Shown here in pieces: positions 49,648 to 62,141 of a stretch of 64,000 nt of DNA (its first letter is position 1; every line of letters starts with the position of its first letter). Under the pieces are notes generated by a model. The model did not search any database. It saw only the letters and a program-made list of their open reading frames with translations, and was not told where the DNA came from. Source of the stretch: Chondrilla cf. caribensis (lineage: Eukaryota; Porifera; Demospongiae; Chondrillida; Chondrillidae); contig OZ026558.1 in the NCBI GenBank assembly GCA_964020155.1, forward strand, positions 708,837 through 772,836, written 5' to 3'. The translations under genes and the position numbers were made by a program.

Positions 49648-49788
49648 AAAAGTACCTTTGGGCGGGCTGTAGTGGATATACAGACGCTTTTGTTTTATTG
49701 TTTACGAGGACAAAGCCCGAGTTAACAATTAAGCAAACGTGTTGTTACAGTATCTGCAGCAGGCTACAGCCCATCCAAATGTACTTTG
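49648..49788. mobile_element. Foldback element in collagen spacer
   Basis: The arms AAAGTACCTTTGGGCGGGCT and, reversed, CAAAGTACATTTGGATGGGC flank a core with TACAGACGCTTTTGTTT and its inverted partner. The same element lies at 62015-62141 and partly at 58070-58135, all in spacers after collagen genes. Confidence 0.6.
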
Positions 49789-50489
49789 CCTATTATGTGG
49801 TATGTTCAATTAATCAAAAGTGTCTGTATACTGCTATGATAATTAATTGATCCAGGTGTGAAATTTCAATAACAATTACAAAATGTGCAATAGCAAAAGG
49901 AAGTTTGCAATATCATGGGAACTGTGTAAATAGCACAGATATTTGCACGCTTCGCAGTTTGATCTGCTCACGCAACATATACACATACACTGCATATACG
50001 TGTACCTATATATACCTGTGATGCAATTCCACATTACCACACCACATATAACACACAACCCACACCGTGGACACACCTAATACAACATACGTACTTAAGT
50101 ACATATCACACAACACACCAGTACACACATTATGAAACAACACACAATCACACACACCACAAGTGAGCCAATAGCATTTACATTTGCACAGACAAGGTTG
50201 GTATACATGGCAGTGGGCGAAGGATTAACGACAGATGAACTAACTAATGACATTACACAGTTCATTGAATCAAACAACAACTTGAAGATAACACATTACA
50301 CTTACACATGAGAAATATGCATACATACGTACTTACACACTTTATACATAATAATACTGATATAGGTAGATACAGTACTATCTCAATACAATACAACAAC
50401 CGCATTGATTAGTATACGTAATTATACATATGATTCAAGTTAAAACCAGTTTCAACTGCAAGTATCTTGCTGTAAACGCCTAATAAACA

Positions 50490-50610
50490 TGTATCCTATA
50501 TAAATGTACTGCCCAATACACAAATACACAGTATAAGATTCCACATATGAAGCTGCTTCCCTTTCACTTGTGGTTAAGAGTTGACAGTTTGAGCCATACC
50601 AGCACCAGCA
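50490..50610 (+). promoter_or_regulatory. Collagen promoter and 5' leader, copy 5
   Basis: TATATAAAT at 50498-50506, CAGTATAAGATT, TGTGGTTA and the short leader before ATG 50611. It is intact even though the gene body is frameshifted. Confidence 0.6.
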
Positions 50611-51958
50611 ATGAGGATACCAGCTGTATTCCTTGCCACTGTAGCAGTCATGTCCGCTATCAACAATCTAGCTGAAGGTGAGGGGTGTGAACTGTGGAAC
50701 CTGCCTCAGAAATAAGGGGCAACCATTTAGAGCTTGAAATGTACAGTTAATACAGTCAAAACTCTTTACTACAGCACTATTTGTGACGACATTCTCTTTA
50801 TAATAACATGTCTTGTGGGCACAGATGTACAAGTTAAACATAGACAGTAACTGTAATGATTACAACAGCAAACTGGTTATAATTAGTGGTTAAGACATGG
50901 GCACGAGGGCATTATGACATATATAATACCGAGTCCCGAGGGTGCGAAGTGCCCGAGGGCGAGTGTATTTTATGTCATAATGCTGAGTGTCCATGTCTTA
51001 ACCATTATAGCAGCCGTTGCTAACGCTTTATACTGTTGCTAGCACTTTATACAATATAAAATTGCTGTATAATAGTACTGTTTCTATGGTAACGGATGCT
51101 ATTGACAGGTAAAGTTGGAACCAATTAAGATGATCTCATAAATTAGAGGTTCAATTGTTTAGTATTTTATAGATATATTATACACATAATCAAATGTTGT
51201 CACTCACTCCCTTCAGGAGCTGGTAGAATTGTGAAGAGACAAGATGACAATGATGATACTAGTCCATCTTGTCCCAACTTTAATGTCATCACAGGGACGG
51301 GAAAGATGGAATAACAGGGGCACCTAGAGCTACCGGGAAAGATGGACGTGATGGGGATAAAGGAATGAAGGGAGACGTGGGTCCCATGGGTCCTCCTGGA
51401 CCTCAAGGTCCACCCACTGGAGGAACTGTCTACGTTAGATGGGGAAGAACAACCTGTCCTAACATTCCAGGAACAGAACTAGTCTACCAGGGGATTGCTG
51501 CCGGGAGTGACCACCTCCAAAAAGGAGGTGGTTCACAGTACCTTTGTCTACCTCAACAACCCAAGTATTCCAACTACCAACCTGGGGTACAAGGACGCAG
51601 TCCACTCCATGGAGCAGAGTATCAACAAGAAGGAGGGGCACCACTACCGAATTTATATCACCACAATGTACCCTGTGCAGTTTGCTGTACTTCCAGATCT
51701 AAACTCTTCATGTTACCAGCAAGAGATGAATGTCCAACAACCTGGACACTGGAGTACTCGGGATATCTCATGACGGAACGTAATACTCACAATCGCAATT
51801 CATTTGAATTTGTTGACAAAGATCCTGAATCCATTCCTGGGAGTGCAGGTAACATAGATGGAGCACTTTTCTACCACGTGGAGGCAACCTGCAATAGTCT
51901 ACCATGTCCACCCTACGATCCTCAGAAGGAGCTCACATGTGCTGTCTGTACTAAGTGA
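50611..51958 (+). pseudogene. Short-chain collagen C4-like, copy 5, frameshifted
   Basis: Exons 50611-50677 and 51217-51958. The second exon is 742 bp, four fewer than in the 270-residue copies. The gap falls at about 51287-51295, at the start of the Gly-X-Y block, and leads to a TAA at 51312-51314. Everything downstream remains open in the shifted frame and has all C4 hallmarks (DHLQKGGGSQYLCLP, EYQQEGGAPLP), so the lesion is recent or an assembly error. A Cys-to-Phe change (SFEFVDKD instead of SFECVDKD) and a Gly-to-Arg change in the triplets (GAPRAT) support relaxed selection. The intron carries an extra palindromic element (50888-51003). Confidence 0.8.
50888..51003. mobile_element. Palindromic foldback element in collagen copy 5 intron
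   Basis: The arms GGTTAAGACATGGGCACGAG and, reversed, GGTTAAGACATGGACACTCA continue inward through GCATTATGACATA on both sides to a GC-rich centre (CCCGAGGGTGCGAAGTGCCC). It is nearly one long hairpin. No other collagen intron has it. Confidence 0.65.
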
Positions 51959-52560
51959 ACAAGGATCAAGAAATTTGGACTAAAATATCGTGCATCTAAC
52001 ACTCTTAGACTATGGATGTTCTCACTAGTAGTATCCAACAACATATTATATTCACACAAACACAACAACACTATAACCAGCACACCTACTAGTACTGTCA
52101 AAACCATGTATGTACATGCAATTTCACATATAACACACACCCAACATCTTGGACACACCTAATACCATATATGTACGTATGTACAGCTCACACAACACAC
52201 CAGTACACACATTATGAAACAATGCACACTCACTCAAACCACAAGTGAGCTGATAGTGGATTACTGTAGCACAGACGAGGTTGGTACATGCCATTGCAGA
52301 GGATTTATGACAGATGACCCAACTGATTAGATTACACGGTTCGTTGGATCAAACAACAACTTGAAGATAACACTTTATACACCTACATACACATGGGTAG
52401 TATGCATAATACTCACACACTTTATATCATACTGATAAATAGGTAGATACAGTACTATTTCAATACAATACAATAACCGCATGGATTAGTATAAATACAT
52501 ACATACAATTCAAGTTAAAACCTGTTTCAACTACAAGTGTCCAGTTGTAACCACCCACTA
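51959..52560. other. Collagen array spacer
   Basis: Standard inter-gene unit: 3' flank with GGATCAAGAAATTTGGACTA, the AACACTATAACCAGCACACC block, CACACCAGTACACACATTAT, then CGGTTCGTTGGATCAAACAA and the promoter. The same order recurs at 60055-60654. No extra gene. Confidence 0.6.
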
Positions 52561-52692
52561 AACATGTACCCTATACAAATGCACTACCCAATACACAAAT
52601 ACACAGTATAAGATTCCGCATATGAAGCTGCTTCCCTTTCACTTGTGGTTAAGAGTTGACAGTTTGAACCATAACTCATACCAGCACCAGCA
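52561..52692 (+). promoter_or_regulatory. Collagen promoter and 5' leader, copy 6
   Basis: The upstream TATA is degenerate (TATACAAAT), but the proximal CAGTATAAGATT and TGTGGTTA are kept before ATG 52693, suggesting the proximal motif is the one that matters. Confidence 0.55.
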
Positions 52693-53784
52693 ATGAGGAT
52701 ACCAGCTGTATTCCTTGCCACTGTAGCAGTCATGTCCGCTATCAACAATCTAGCTGAAGGTGAGGGGTGCGAGGTGTGGAACCTGCCTCAGAAATAAGGG
52801 CACCATTTATAGTTGGAAATGTACAGTTAATACAGTCAGAAATCTATAATACACTTAATAACACATGTCTACTGTGTGCCCAGATGCATTAACATATATA
52901 GACTGTAATTGTATTGGTTACAACAGAAAACTGGTAAAGTTGGTAATGAAAAAAGGATGATCTTATAAAGAGATTTTATTGTATATTACATATTATGTAT
53001 ACACATAATCAAATATTGTCACTCACTCCCTTCAGGAGCTGGTGGAGTTGTGAAGAGACAAGATGACAATGATGATGATACTAGTCCATCTTGTCCCAAC
53101 CTTGATGTCATCAGAGGGAGGGACGGGAGAGATGGAATAACAGGGGCACCTGGAGCTACCGGGAAAGATGGACATGATGGGGATAAAGGATTGAAGGGAG
53201 ACATGGGTCCAATGGGTCCTCCTGGACCTCAAGGTCCACCCGCTGGAGGAACTGTCTACATTAGATGGGGAAGAACAACCTGTCCTAACATACCAGGAAC
53301 AGAACTAGTCTACCAGGGGATTGCTGCTGGGAGCCACTTGAGCCAAAAAGGAGGTGGTTCACAGTACCTTTGTCTACCTCAAGAACCCAAGTATTCCAAC
53401 TACCAACCCGGGGTACAAGGGAACAGTCCACTTCACGGAGTGGAGTATCAACAAGAAAGAGGGGCACCACTACCGAATATCCATGACCACAATGTACCCT
53501 GTGCAGTTTGCTGTACTTCCAGATCTAAACTCTTCATGTTACCAGCAAGAGATGAATGTCCAACAACCTGGACACTGGAGTACTCGGGATATCTCATGAC
53601 AGAACGCAAGTATCACTATCGCAATTCATTTGAATGTGTCGACAAAGATCCTGAATCCATTCCTGGGAGTGCAGCCAACATAGATGGAGCAGTCTTCCAC
53701 CACGTGGAGGCCACCTGCAATGGACTACCATGTCCACCCTACGATCCTGAGAAGGAGCTCACATGTGCTGTCTGCTCCAAATGA
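52693..53784 (+). CDS. Short-chain collagen C4-like, copy 6, intact
   Basis: Exons 52693-52759 and 53036-53784, 271 residues; one extra Asp in the acidic linker accounts for the added residue. Signal peptide, VVKR, 14 Gly-X-Y triplets with private changes (KDGHDG, GLKGDMG), C4 domain ending CAVCSK. The variable loops read AAGSHLSQKG, EYQQERGAPLPNIHDHN and YLMTERKYHYR. GAVFHHVEA replaces the usual GALFYHVEA. No lesion seen. Confidence 0.88.
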
Positions 53785-54057
53785 ACAAGGATCAAGAAAT
53801 TTGGACTGAATTATTATGCATCTAACACTCTTAGACTATGGATGTTCTCACTAGTAGTATCCAACAACATATTAATTTCACACAAACATAGCAACACCAT
53901 AACAAACACATCTACTAGTACTGTCACTACCATGTATGTAAATGCAATTCCACATCACCACACAACATTTAACACACACCCAACACCCTGGACACACCTA
54001 TCATACCATATACATAAGTACATCTCAAACAACACACCAGTACACACATCTTGAAAC

Positions 54058-54543
<486 letters not shown>

Positions 54544-55080
54544 CATCAACACAAAACGCTATTTGTTCTTTGAAAATGACTGAATTTTTATTGCTTCTGT
54601 CCATGACAATATCTTTAAATTAATTCTTGTCCTGAAATTGATGACCTGTTGTGTGAACTATTACATGCACATAAAGCATATAGGCACCACAGTTCTATAT
54701 CACATCATATACACATAATCATTCATTATTATTACTGTGGGTGGGTCATGTGCACACTTGTGCAATACACTGGAAGACAGTCACAAAACATCGAGGTTTT
54801 TCATCACATCCATACAACATACTGTACATTGGTTATGAGTGGTTTACTTGAGTTGAAAAAAAAATAAAAAAAAGGTCACCCACTCGGGGTCGAACAAACC
54901 CATGGTTGGCTTTATAGGGACTTTCCACATATACTGTGTACTTGGTCATTCCGCGAATGCAGAAGACACTATTCTAGCTGGGAGGTCAGTCGCGAGTCCC
55001 AAAGCTCCCCCCTACGGTTCTTTGTAGAGAGTATTGCAACTGACCACCAGGAAGCGAGCTCTTTTTTTTCATGGAAAAAA

Positions 55081-55165
55081 TCCGTCCTTTGGAGGATTCG
55101 AACCCGCGACCTGGAGCCTAGAGTCGTGTCACCTGACCAACCGGCTACCCAACCGGCTACCGTGA
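55081..55165 (-). repeat. tRNA-like sequence, probably SINE head or tRNA pseudogene
   Basis: On the minus strand GGTAGCCGGTTGGTCAGG resembles the tRNA A box and D arm, and GCGGGTTCGAATCC is a perfect T arm and B box at the normal distance. The acceptor ends do not pair, the anticodon loop is too long, and there is a 13-bp tandem duplication (GTAGCCGGTTGG twice). A second T-arm-like motif (GGGGTCGAACAAACCC) lies at about 54890. Therefore it is a tRNA-derived repeat rather than a working tRNA. Confidence 0.5.
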
Positions 55166-55262
55166 CCTATCTATTTTATCATTAGTATCTGCGCTATTTA
55201 TAGTTGCCCTAGGTGTACAATTTGATAAAAAATGATAAAAGTGGAGTCGCAGAAGCCTTCCC

Positions 55263-55465
55263 CAGCACTCAAAGTACTTGGACGTCTACTTTAGGTTTGG
55301 AAAAACCTTCGCTGGAGATATAAAGTTCGGCGAAGCCGTTTCGCTTGAATTCTAGCCGAATTTCTAATTCTCGGCCTTTTGAAATCGGCCATCTTTTTGC
55401 GCAATATAAAATATAATATAAATTCACTGTTTCAGTTACGTGTGAGAACAAATCGAAATTACCTG
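55263..55465 (-). promoter_or_regulatory. Promoter-like block shared with the Tigger-type element at 24 kb
   Basis: Read on the minus strand it contains AAGATGGCCGATTTCAAA (a YY1-type start region) and aligns over about 150 bp with 24165-24330. It lies directly upstream of the plus-strand ankyrin exon, so it could be the divergent promoter of that gene or the remains of a related mobile element. Confidence 0.4.
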
Positions 55466-55488
55466 GAGAAGAAGAAATCCTTCGGAAA

Positions 55489-55870
55489 ATGCAGTCTTCG
55501 GAATCCGATATGTCAGCCCACTTACAGAAGAACTTTAATCCTAATAAACACATGGGGCCCAGTCCTTCCAACGACACGCCTCTGATATACGCTGTCAGGT
55601 TCGAGCACAAACTTTTCCTGAACGAATGCCTTCGATTTGGCGGTGACCCTTTCGTAACTAACGCCAATGGTCAAACAGCCTTTCATGTAGCGTGTGCTTC
55701 TTCTCGTTCGAGTCAGAGAACAGACAAAAAAGGGAAAGGAACTCCTCCAAATGCTCTTAGACCAGCCCGTGAAGAAAGAATATCAACTACCGTTTATCAA
55801 TGGTTCGGACCGCGAGAGGAGAAATGGAATGGACAAGAGTTATGTTTATCATCCGTCTGTGTGTCTGTTG
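55489..55870 (+). pseudogene. Ankyrin-repeat exon, frame broken
   Basis: ATG at 55489, then SDMSAHLQKNFNPNKHMGPS, NDTPLIYAVRFEHKLF, and an ankyrin-like turn GGDPFVTNANGQTAFHVACA. After the run of six A near 55729 the protein-like reading moves to the next frame, where [19 protein letters not shown] continues the ankyrin pattern. A one-base change, or a sequencing error, between about 55700 and 55735 would explain this. It faintly recalls the N-terminal ankyrins of ANKIB1-type proteins, but I would not name it. It ends in GT/GA satellites before the SRP54 exon. Confidence 0.5.
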
Positions 55871-55883
55871 GACAAGGTGTGGT

Positions 55884-56398
<515 letters not shown>

Positions 56399-56714
56399 TG
56401 ATAGTGGATCAATTTTGCTTGGACGAGGTTGGCATGTGAAAGAGGACAAGGGATTAGTGACATTTGAACCAACTGATTAGGGTACACAGTCCATTGAATC
56501 AAACAACAACTTGAAGATATGTAACACGTTACACACCTACACATGAGAAGTATGCATACATATGTACTTACACACTTTATATATGATAATACTGATATAT
56601 AGGTAGATACAGTACTATTTCAATACAATACCAGATTGATTAGTATAATTGCATACATACAATTCAAGTTAAAACCTGTTTCAACTGCAAGTGTCCAGTT
56701 GTAACCACCCACTA

Positions 56715-56846
56715 AACATATACCCTATACAAATGTACTACCCAATACACAAATACACAGTATAAGATTCCGCATATGAAGTTGCTTCCCTTTCACTTGT
56801 GGTTAAGAGTTGACAGTTTCAACCATAACTCATACCAGCACCAGCA
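56715..56846 (+). promoter_or_regulatory. Collagen promoter and 5' leader, copy 7
   Basis: Degenerate distal TATA (TATACAAAT), conserved CAGTATAAGATT and TGTGGTTA before ATG 56847. Confidence 0.55.
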
Positions 56847-57946
56847 ATGAGGATAACAGCTGTATTCCTTGCCACTGTAGCAGTCATGTCTGCTATCAAC
56901 AATCTAGCTGAAGGTGAGGGGTGTGAACTGTGGAACCTGCCTTAGAAATAAGGGGCAAACATTTAGAGTAGGAAATGTACAGTTAATACAGTCAGAGCTC
57001 TTTACTACAGCAAATTTGTGATGACATACTCTTTATAATAACATGTCTTGTGGGGATAGATGTACAAGTTAAACACAGACAGTAGCTGTATTGGGTACAA
57101 CAGCAAACTGCCTATAATGGCAGGTAAAGTTGGAACCAATTAAGGATGATCTGATAAATGAATTGAATACTAAATGCTGTCACTCACTCCCTTCAGGAGC
57201 TGGTGGGATTGTGAAGAGACAAGATGACAATGATGATACTAGTCCATCTTGTCCCAACCTTGATGTCATCAGAGGGAGGGACGGGAGAGATGGACTAACA
57301 GGGGCACCTGGAGCTACCGGGAAAGACGGACGTGATGGGGACAAAGGAATGAAGGGAGACGTTGGTCCCGTGGGTCCTCCTGGACCTCAAGGTCCACCTG
57401 CTGGAGGAGCTGTCTACATTAGATGGGGAAGAACAACCTGTCCTAATATACGAGGAACAGAACTAGTCTACCAGGGGATTGCTGCTGGGAGTGACCACCT
57501 CCAAAAAGGAGGTGGTTCACAATACCTTTGTCTGCCTGATGAACCCAAGTATTCCAGCTATCGACCTGGAGTGCAAGGACACAGTCAACTTCACGGAAGC
57601 GAATATGAAACTCAAACAAATTTACTCTCCAATTTCACATGTGCATGACCACAACGTACCCTGTGCAGTTTGCTGTACTTCTAGATCTAAACTCTTCATG
57701 TTACCAGCAAGAGATGAATGTCCAACAACCTGGACACTGGAGTACTCGGGATATCTCATGACTGAGTACAAGAATCACTATCGCAATTCATTCGAATGTG
57801 TTGATAAAGATCCTGAATCCATTCCTGGGAGTGCAGGTAGCACAAATGGGGCACTTTTCCTCCACGTGGAGGCCACCTGCAATGGACTACCATGTCCACC
57901 CTACGATCCTCAGAAGGAGCTCACATGTGCGGTCTGTTCCAAATGA
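56847..57946 (+). pseudogene. Short-chain collagen C4-like, copy 7, frameshifted
   Basis: Exons 56847-56913 and 57197-57946. The second exon is four bases longer than in the 270-residue copies. The extra bases lie at about 57619-57624, where copy 4 reads AAACGAACTCTCC and this copy AAACAAATTTACTCTCC. The frame then stops at 57646-57648, in the middle of the C4 domain, losing the CAVC, SGYLM and terminal cysteine parts. The remaining 300 bp are open and conserved in the other frame, so loss is recent. Signal peptide, KR site and 14 triplets are intact, so a shortened secreted product is possible. Confidence 0.8.
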
Positions 57947-58787
57947 ACAAGGATCAAGAATTTGGACTAAACTGTTATGCATCTAACACTTCATGTTCTT
58001 ACTCAGTCTAGTAGTGTCCAACAACATATATTCACACAAACACAACACTATAAGAAGCATATGTAATAGCTAAAGTACCTTACAAGGGCGAAGTCCGAGT
58101 TAACAATTAAACAAAAGTGTCTGTATCCGCTACAGCTATGATAATTAATTGATCCAGGTGTGAAATTTCAATAACAATTACAAAGTGTGCAATAGCAAAG
58201 GGAAGTGTGCAATATCATGGGAACTCTGCAAATAGCACAGATATTTGCACACTTTGTACTTTGATCTGCTCACACAACATACCACATATACTAGTACTGT
58301 CAATACCATGTACGTATGTAGACGCAATTCCACGTCACCACACCACATATAACATACACCCAACACCCTAAACACACTTAATACCATATACGTACGTACA
58401 TCTCATGATCACACAACACACCAGTACAGTACACACATTATGAAACAATACACACTCACTCACACCACAAGTGAGCCAATAGTGATTACATTTGCACAGA
58501 CAAGGTTGGTATACATGGTAGTGGACAGACGATTTAAAAGATGAACTAACTAATGTGGTTACACAGTTCATTGAATCAAACAAACAACTTGAAGATATCA
58601 CATTACACCTACACATAGGAAGTATGCATACAAATGTACTTATATGTACACATTTTATATAATACCGATAGGAAGATACAGTACTATTTCAATACAATAA
58701 CCGCATTGATTGGTATAATTATATATACGTACAATTCATGTTGAGACCTGTTTCAATTGCAATTAACCAGTTATAACAAACCACTAA
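57947..58787. other. Collagen array spacer with partial foldback
   Basis: Contains half of the foldback element (about 58070-58135), the GATCCAGGTGTGAAATTTCA block shared with the spacers after copies 4 and 9, and the standard AATCAAACAA segment. No gene. Confidence 0.55.
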
Positions 58788-58918
58788 ACATGTACCCTAT
58801 ACAAATGCACTACCCCATACACAAATACACAGTATAAGATTCCACATATGAAGCTGCTTCCCTTTCACTTGTGGTTAAGAGTTGACAGTTTGAACCATAA
58901 CTCATACCAGCACCAGCA
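58788..58918 (+). promoter_or_regulatory. Collagen promoter and 5' leader, copy 8
   Basis: Distal TATACAAAT, proximal CAGTATAAGATT, TGTGGTTA, ATG 58919. Confidence 0.55.
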
Positions 58919-60054
58919 ATGAGGATACCAGCTGTATTCCTTGCCACTGTAGCAGTCATGTCCGCTATCAACAATCTAGCAGAAGGTGAGGGGTGTGAAC
59001 TGTGGAACCTGCCTCAGAAATAAGGGCACCATTTAGAGCTGGAAATGTTGGGTTAATACAGTCGGACCTCTTTAATTAATGCAGCACTATTTGTGATGAC
59101 ATTCTCTTTATAATAACATGTCTTGTGGGCACAGATGTACAAGTTAAACACAGACAGTAATAATTGTATTAGTTACAACAGCAAACTGGCTATAATAGCA
59201 GGTAAAGTTGGGAACCAATTTAGGATGATCTCATAAATTAGAGGTTCAATTGTCTATTATTTTATGGATATATACACATAATCAAATGCTGTCACTCACA
59301 CCCTTCAGGAGCTGGTGGGATTGTGAAGAGACAAGATGACAATGATGATACTAGTTCATCTTGTCCCAACCTTGATGTCATCAGAGGGAGGGACGGGAGA
59401 GATGGAATAACAGGGGCACCTGGAGCTACCGGGAAAGACGGGCGTGATGGAGATAAAGGAATGAAGGGAGACGTTGGTCCCATGGGTCCTCCTGGACCTC
59501 AAGGTCCACCCGCTGGAGGAACTGTCTACATTAGATGGGGAAGAACAACCTGTCCTAACATACCAGGAACAGAACTAGTCTACCAGGGGATTGCTGCTGG
59601 GAGCTATTTAAGGCAAAAAGGAGGTGGTTCACAGTACCTTTGTCTACCTCAACAACCCAAGTATTCCAACTACCAACCCGGGGTACAAGGGAATAGCCCA
59701 CTTCACGGAGCTGAGTATCAACAAGAAGGAGGGGCACCACTACCAAATAAACACAACCACAATGTACCCTGTGCAGTTTGCTGTACTTCCAGATCTCAAC
59801 TCTTCATGTTACCAGCAAGAGATGAATGTCCAACAACCTGGACACTGGAGTACTCGGGATATCTCATGACTGAGTACAAGAATCACAATCGCAATTCATT
59901 TGAATGTGTTGACAAAGATCCTGATTCCATTCCTGGGAGTGCAGCTGACATAGATGGAGCACTTTTCTACCACATGGAGTCCACCTGCAATGGACTACCA
60001 TGTCCACCCTACGATCCTCAGAAGGAGCTCACATGTGCTGTCTGCTCCAAATGA
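58919..60054 (+). CDS. Short-chain collagen C4-like, copy 8, intact
   Basis: Exons 58919-58985 and 59309-60054, 270 residues. Signal peptide, IVKR, 14 Gly-X-Y triplets, C4 domain ending CAVCSK. The variable loops are AAGSYLRQKG, EYQQEGGAPLPNKHNHN and YLMTEYKNHNR. SRSQLFMLPAR replaces the usual SRSKLFML, a change shared with copy 10. No lesion seen. Confidence 0.88.
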
Positions 60055-60654
60055 ACAAGGATCAAGAAATTTGGACTGAATTATTATACATCTAACACTC
60101 TATGATGTTCTCGCTAGTAGTATCCAGCAAAACATATAATATTCACACAAACACAACACTATAACTAGTACATCTACTGGTACTGTCAAAACCATGTATG
60201 TACATGCAATTCCACACACACCCAACATCTTGGACACACCTAATACCATATATGTACATATGTACAGCTCACACAACACACCAGTACACACATTATGAAA
60301 CAATGCACACTCACTCAAACCACAAGTGAGCTGATAGTGGATTACTTTAGCACAGACGAGGTTAGTACGTGCCATTGCAGAGGATTAATGACAGATGAAC
60401 CAACTGATTAGATTACACGGTTCATTGAATCAAACAACAATTAACATGAAGATAACACATTACTCACCTACATACACATGGGTATAGTATGCATATTATA
60501 TACTGACACACTTTATATCATACTGATAAATAGGTAGATACAGTACTATTTCAATACAATACAATAACCTTATTGATTAGTATAAATCCATACATACTAT
60601 TCAAGTTAAAACCTGTTTCAACTGCAAGTGTCCAGTTGTAATCACCCACTAAAT
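60055..60654. other. Collagen array spacer
   Basis: Same block order as 51959-52560, without the foldback element. No gene. Confidence 0.55.
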
Positions 60655-60780
60655 ATGTATATACCCTATATAAATGCACTACCCCATACACAAATACACA
60701 GTATAAGTTTCCGCATATGAAGCTGCTTCCCTTTCACTTGTGGTTAAGAGTTGACAGTTTGAGCCATACCAGCACCAGCA
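60655..60780 (+). promoter_or_regulatory. Collagen promoter and 5' leader, copy 9
   Basis: TATATAAAT at about 60666-60674, proximal CAGTATAAGTTT, TGTGGTTA, ATG 60781. Confidence 0.6.
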
Positions 60781-61885
60781 ATGAGGATACCAGCTGTATT
60801 CCTTGCCACTGTAGCAGTCATGTTCGCTATCAACAATCTAGCTGAAGGTGAGGGGTGTGAACTGTGGAACCTACCACAGAAATAAGGGCACCATTTAGAG
60901 CTTGAAATGTACAGTACTAGTTAGTACAGTCAAAACTCTTTACTACAGAACTATTCGTGATGACATTCTCTTTATAATAACATGTCTTGTGGGGACAGAC
61001 GTATTAAGTTAAACACAGACAGTAATAATTGTATTAGTTACAACAGCAAACTGGCTATAATGGCAGGTATAGTTGGAACCAATTAGGGATGATCTGATAA
61101 ATGAATTGAATACCAAATGCTGTCACTCACTCCCTTCAGGAGCTGGTAGAATTGTGAAGAGACAAGATGACAATGATGATACTAGTCCATCTTGTCCCAA
61201 CCTTGATGTCATCAGAGGGAGGGACGGGAGAGATGGAATAACAGGGGCACCTGGAGCTACCGGGAAAGACGGACGTGATGGGGATAAAGGAATGAAGGGA
61301 GATGTGGGTCCCATGGGTCCTCCTGGACCTCAAGGTCCACCCGCTGGAGGAACTGTCTACATTAGATGGGGAAGAACAATCTGTCCTAACACACCAGGAA
61401 CAGAACTAGTCTACCAGGGGATTGCTGCCGGGAGCTGGTTTGACCAAAAAGGAGGTGGTTCACAGTACCTTTGTCTACCTCACGACCCCAAGTATTCCAA
61501 CTACCAACCTGGGGTACAAGGACGCAGTCCACTTCATGGAACTGAGTATCAAACTTACACAAACACTCCACTTTCAGATGTGTATCAACACAATGTACCC
61601 TGTGCAGTTTGCAGTACTTCTAGATCTAAACTCTTCATGTTACCAGCAAGAGATGAATGTCCAACAACCTGGACACTGGAGTACTCAGGATATCTCATGA
61701 CAGAGCGTTATACCCACTATCGCAATTCATTTGAATGTGTTGACAAAGATCCTGAATCTATTCCTGGGAGTGTAGCTAGCACAGATGGGGCACTTTTCTA
61801 CTACGTGGAGTCCACCTGCAATGGAATACCATGTGGACCGTACGATCCTGAGAAGGAGCTCACATGTGCTGTCTGCTCTAAATAA
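60781..61885 (+). CDS. Short-chain collagen C4-like, copy 9, intact
   Basis: Exons 60781-60847 and 61140-61885, 270 residues, stop TAA instead of TGA. Signal peptide (with VMFAINNL), IVKR, 14 Gly-X-Y triplets, C4 domain. The variable loops are AAGSWFDQKG, EYQTYTNTPLSDVYQHN and YLMTERYTHYR. CAVCSTS, IPCGPYDPEKE and RTICPN resemble copies 2 and 4. No lesion seen. Confidence 0.88.
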
Positions 61886-62014
61886 ACAAGGATCAAGAAT
61901 TTGAACTAAATTGTTATGCATCTAACACCCTATGGAAGTTCTCACTAGTAGTATCCGGCAACATATTATATTCACACAAACACAACAACGCTATAAGGAG
62001 GACATGTAATAGCT

Positions 62015-62141
62015 AAAGTACCTTTGGGCGAGCCGTAGTGGATATACAGACACTTTTGTTTAATTGTTTACGAGGGCAAGGCCCGAGTTAGCAATTAAAC
62101 ACAAATGTCTGTATCTGCTACAGCCCATCCAAAGGTACTTT
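62015..62141. mobile_element. Foldback element in collagen spacer
   Basis: Second full copy of the element at 49648-49788 (AAAGTACCTTTGGGCGAGCC with its inverted partner CATCCAAAGGTACTTT). Its better arm pairing suggests it is less diverged. Confidence 0.6.

Noticed and set aside
55081..55165. Functional tRNA gene on the minus strand
   Set aside because: A and B boxes are visible, but the acceptor stem does not pair and the anticodon loop is too long; treated as a tRNA-derived repeat.
55269..55667. 132-codon minus-strand frame opposite the ankyrin exon
   Set aside because: Its first half is antisense to the ankyrin exon and its second half is the repeat shared with 24.2 kb; no independent support.
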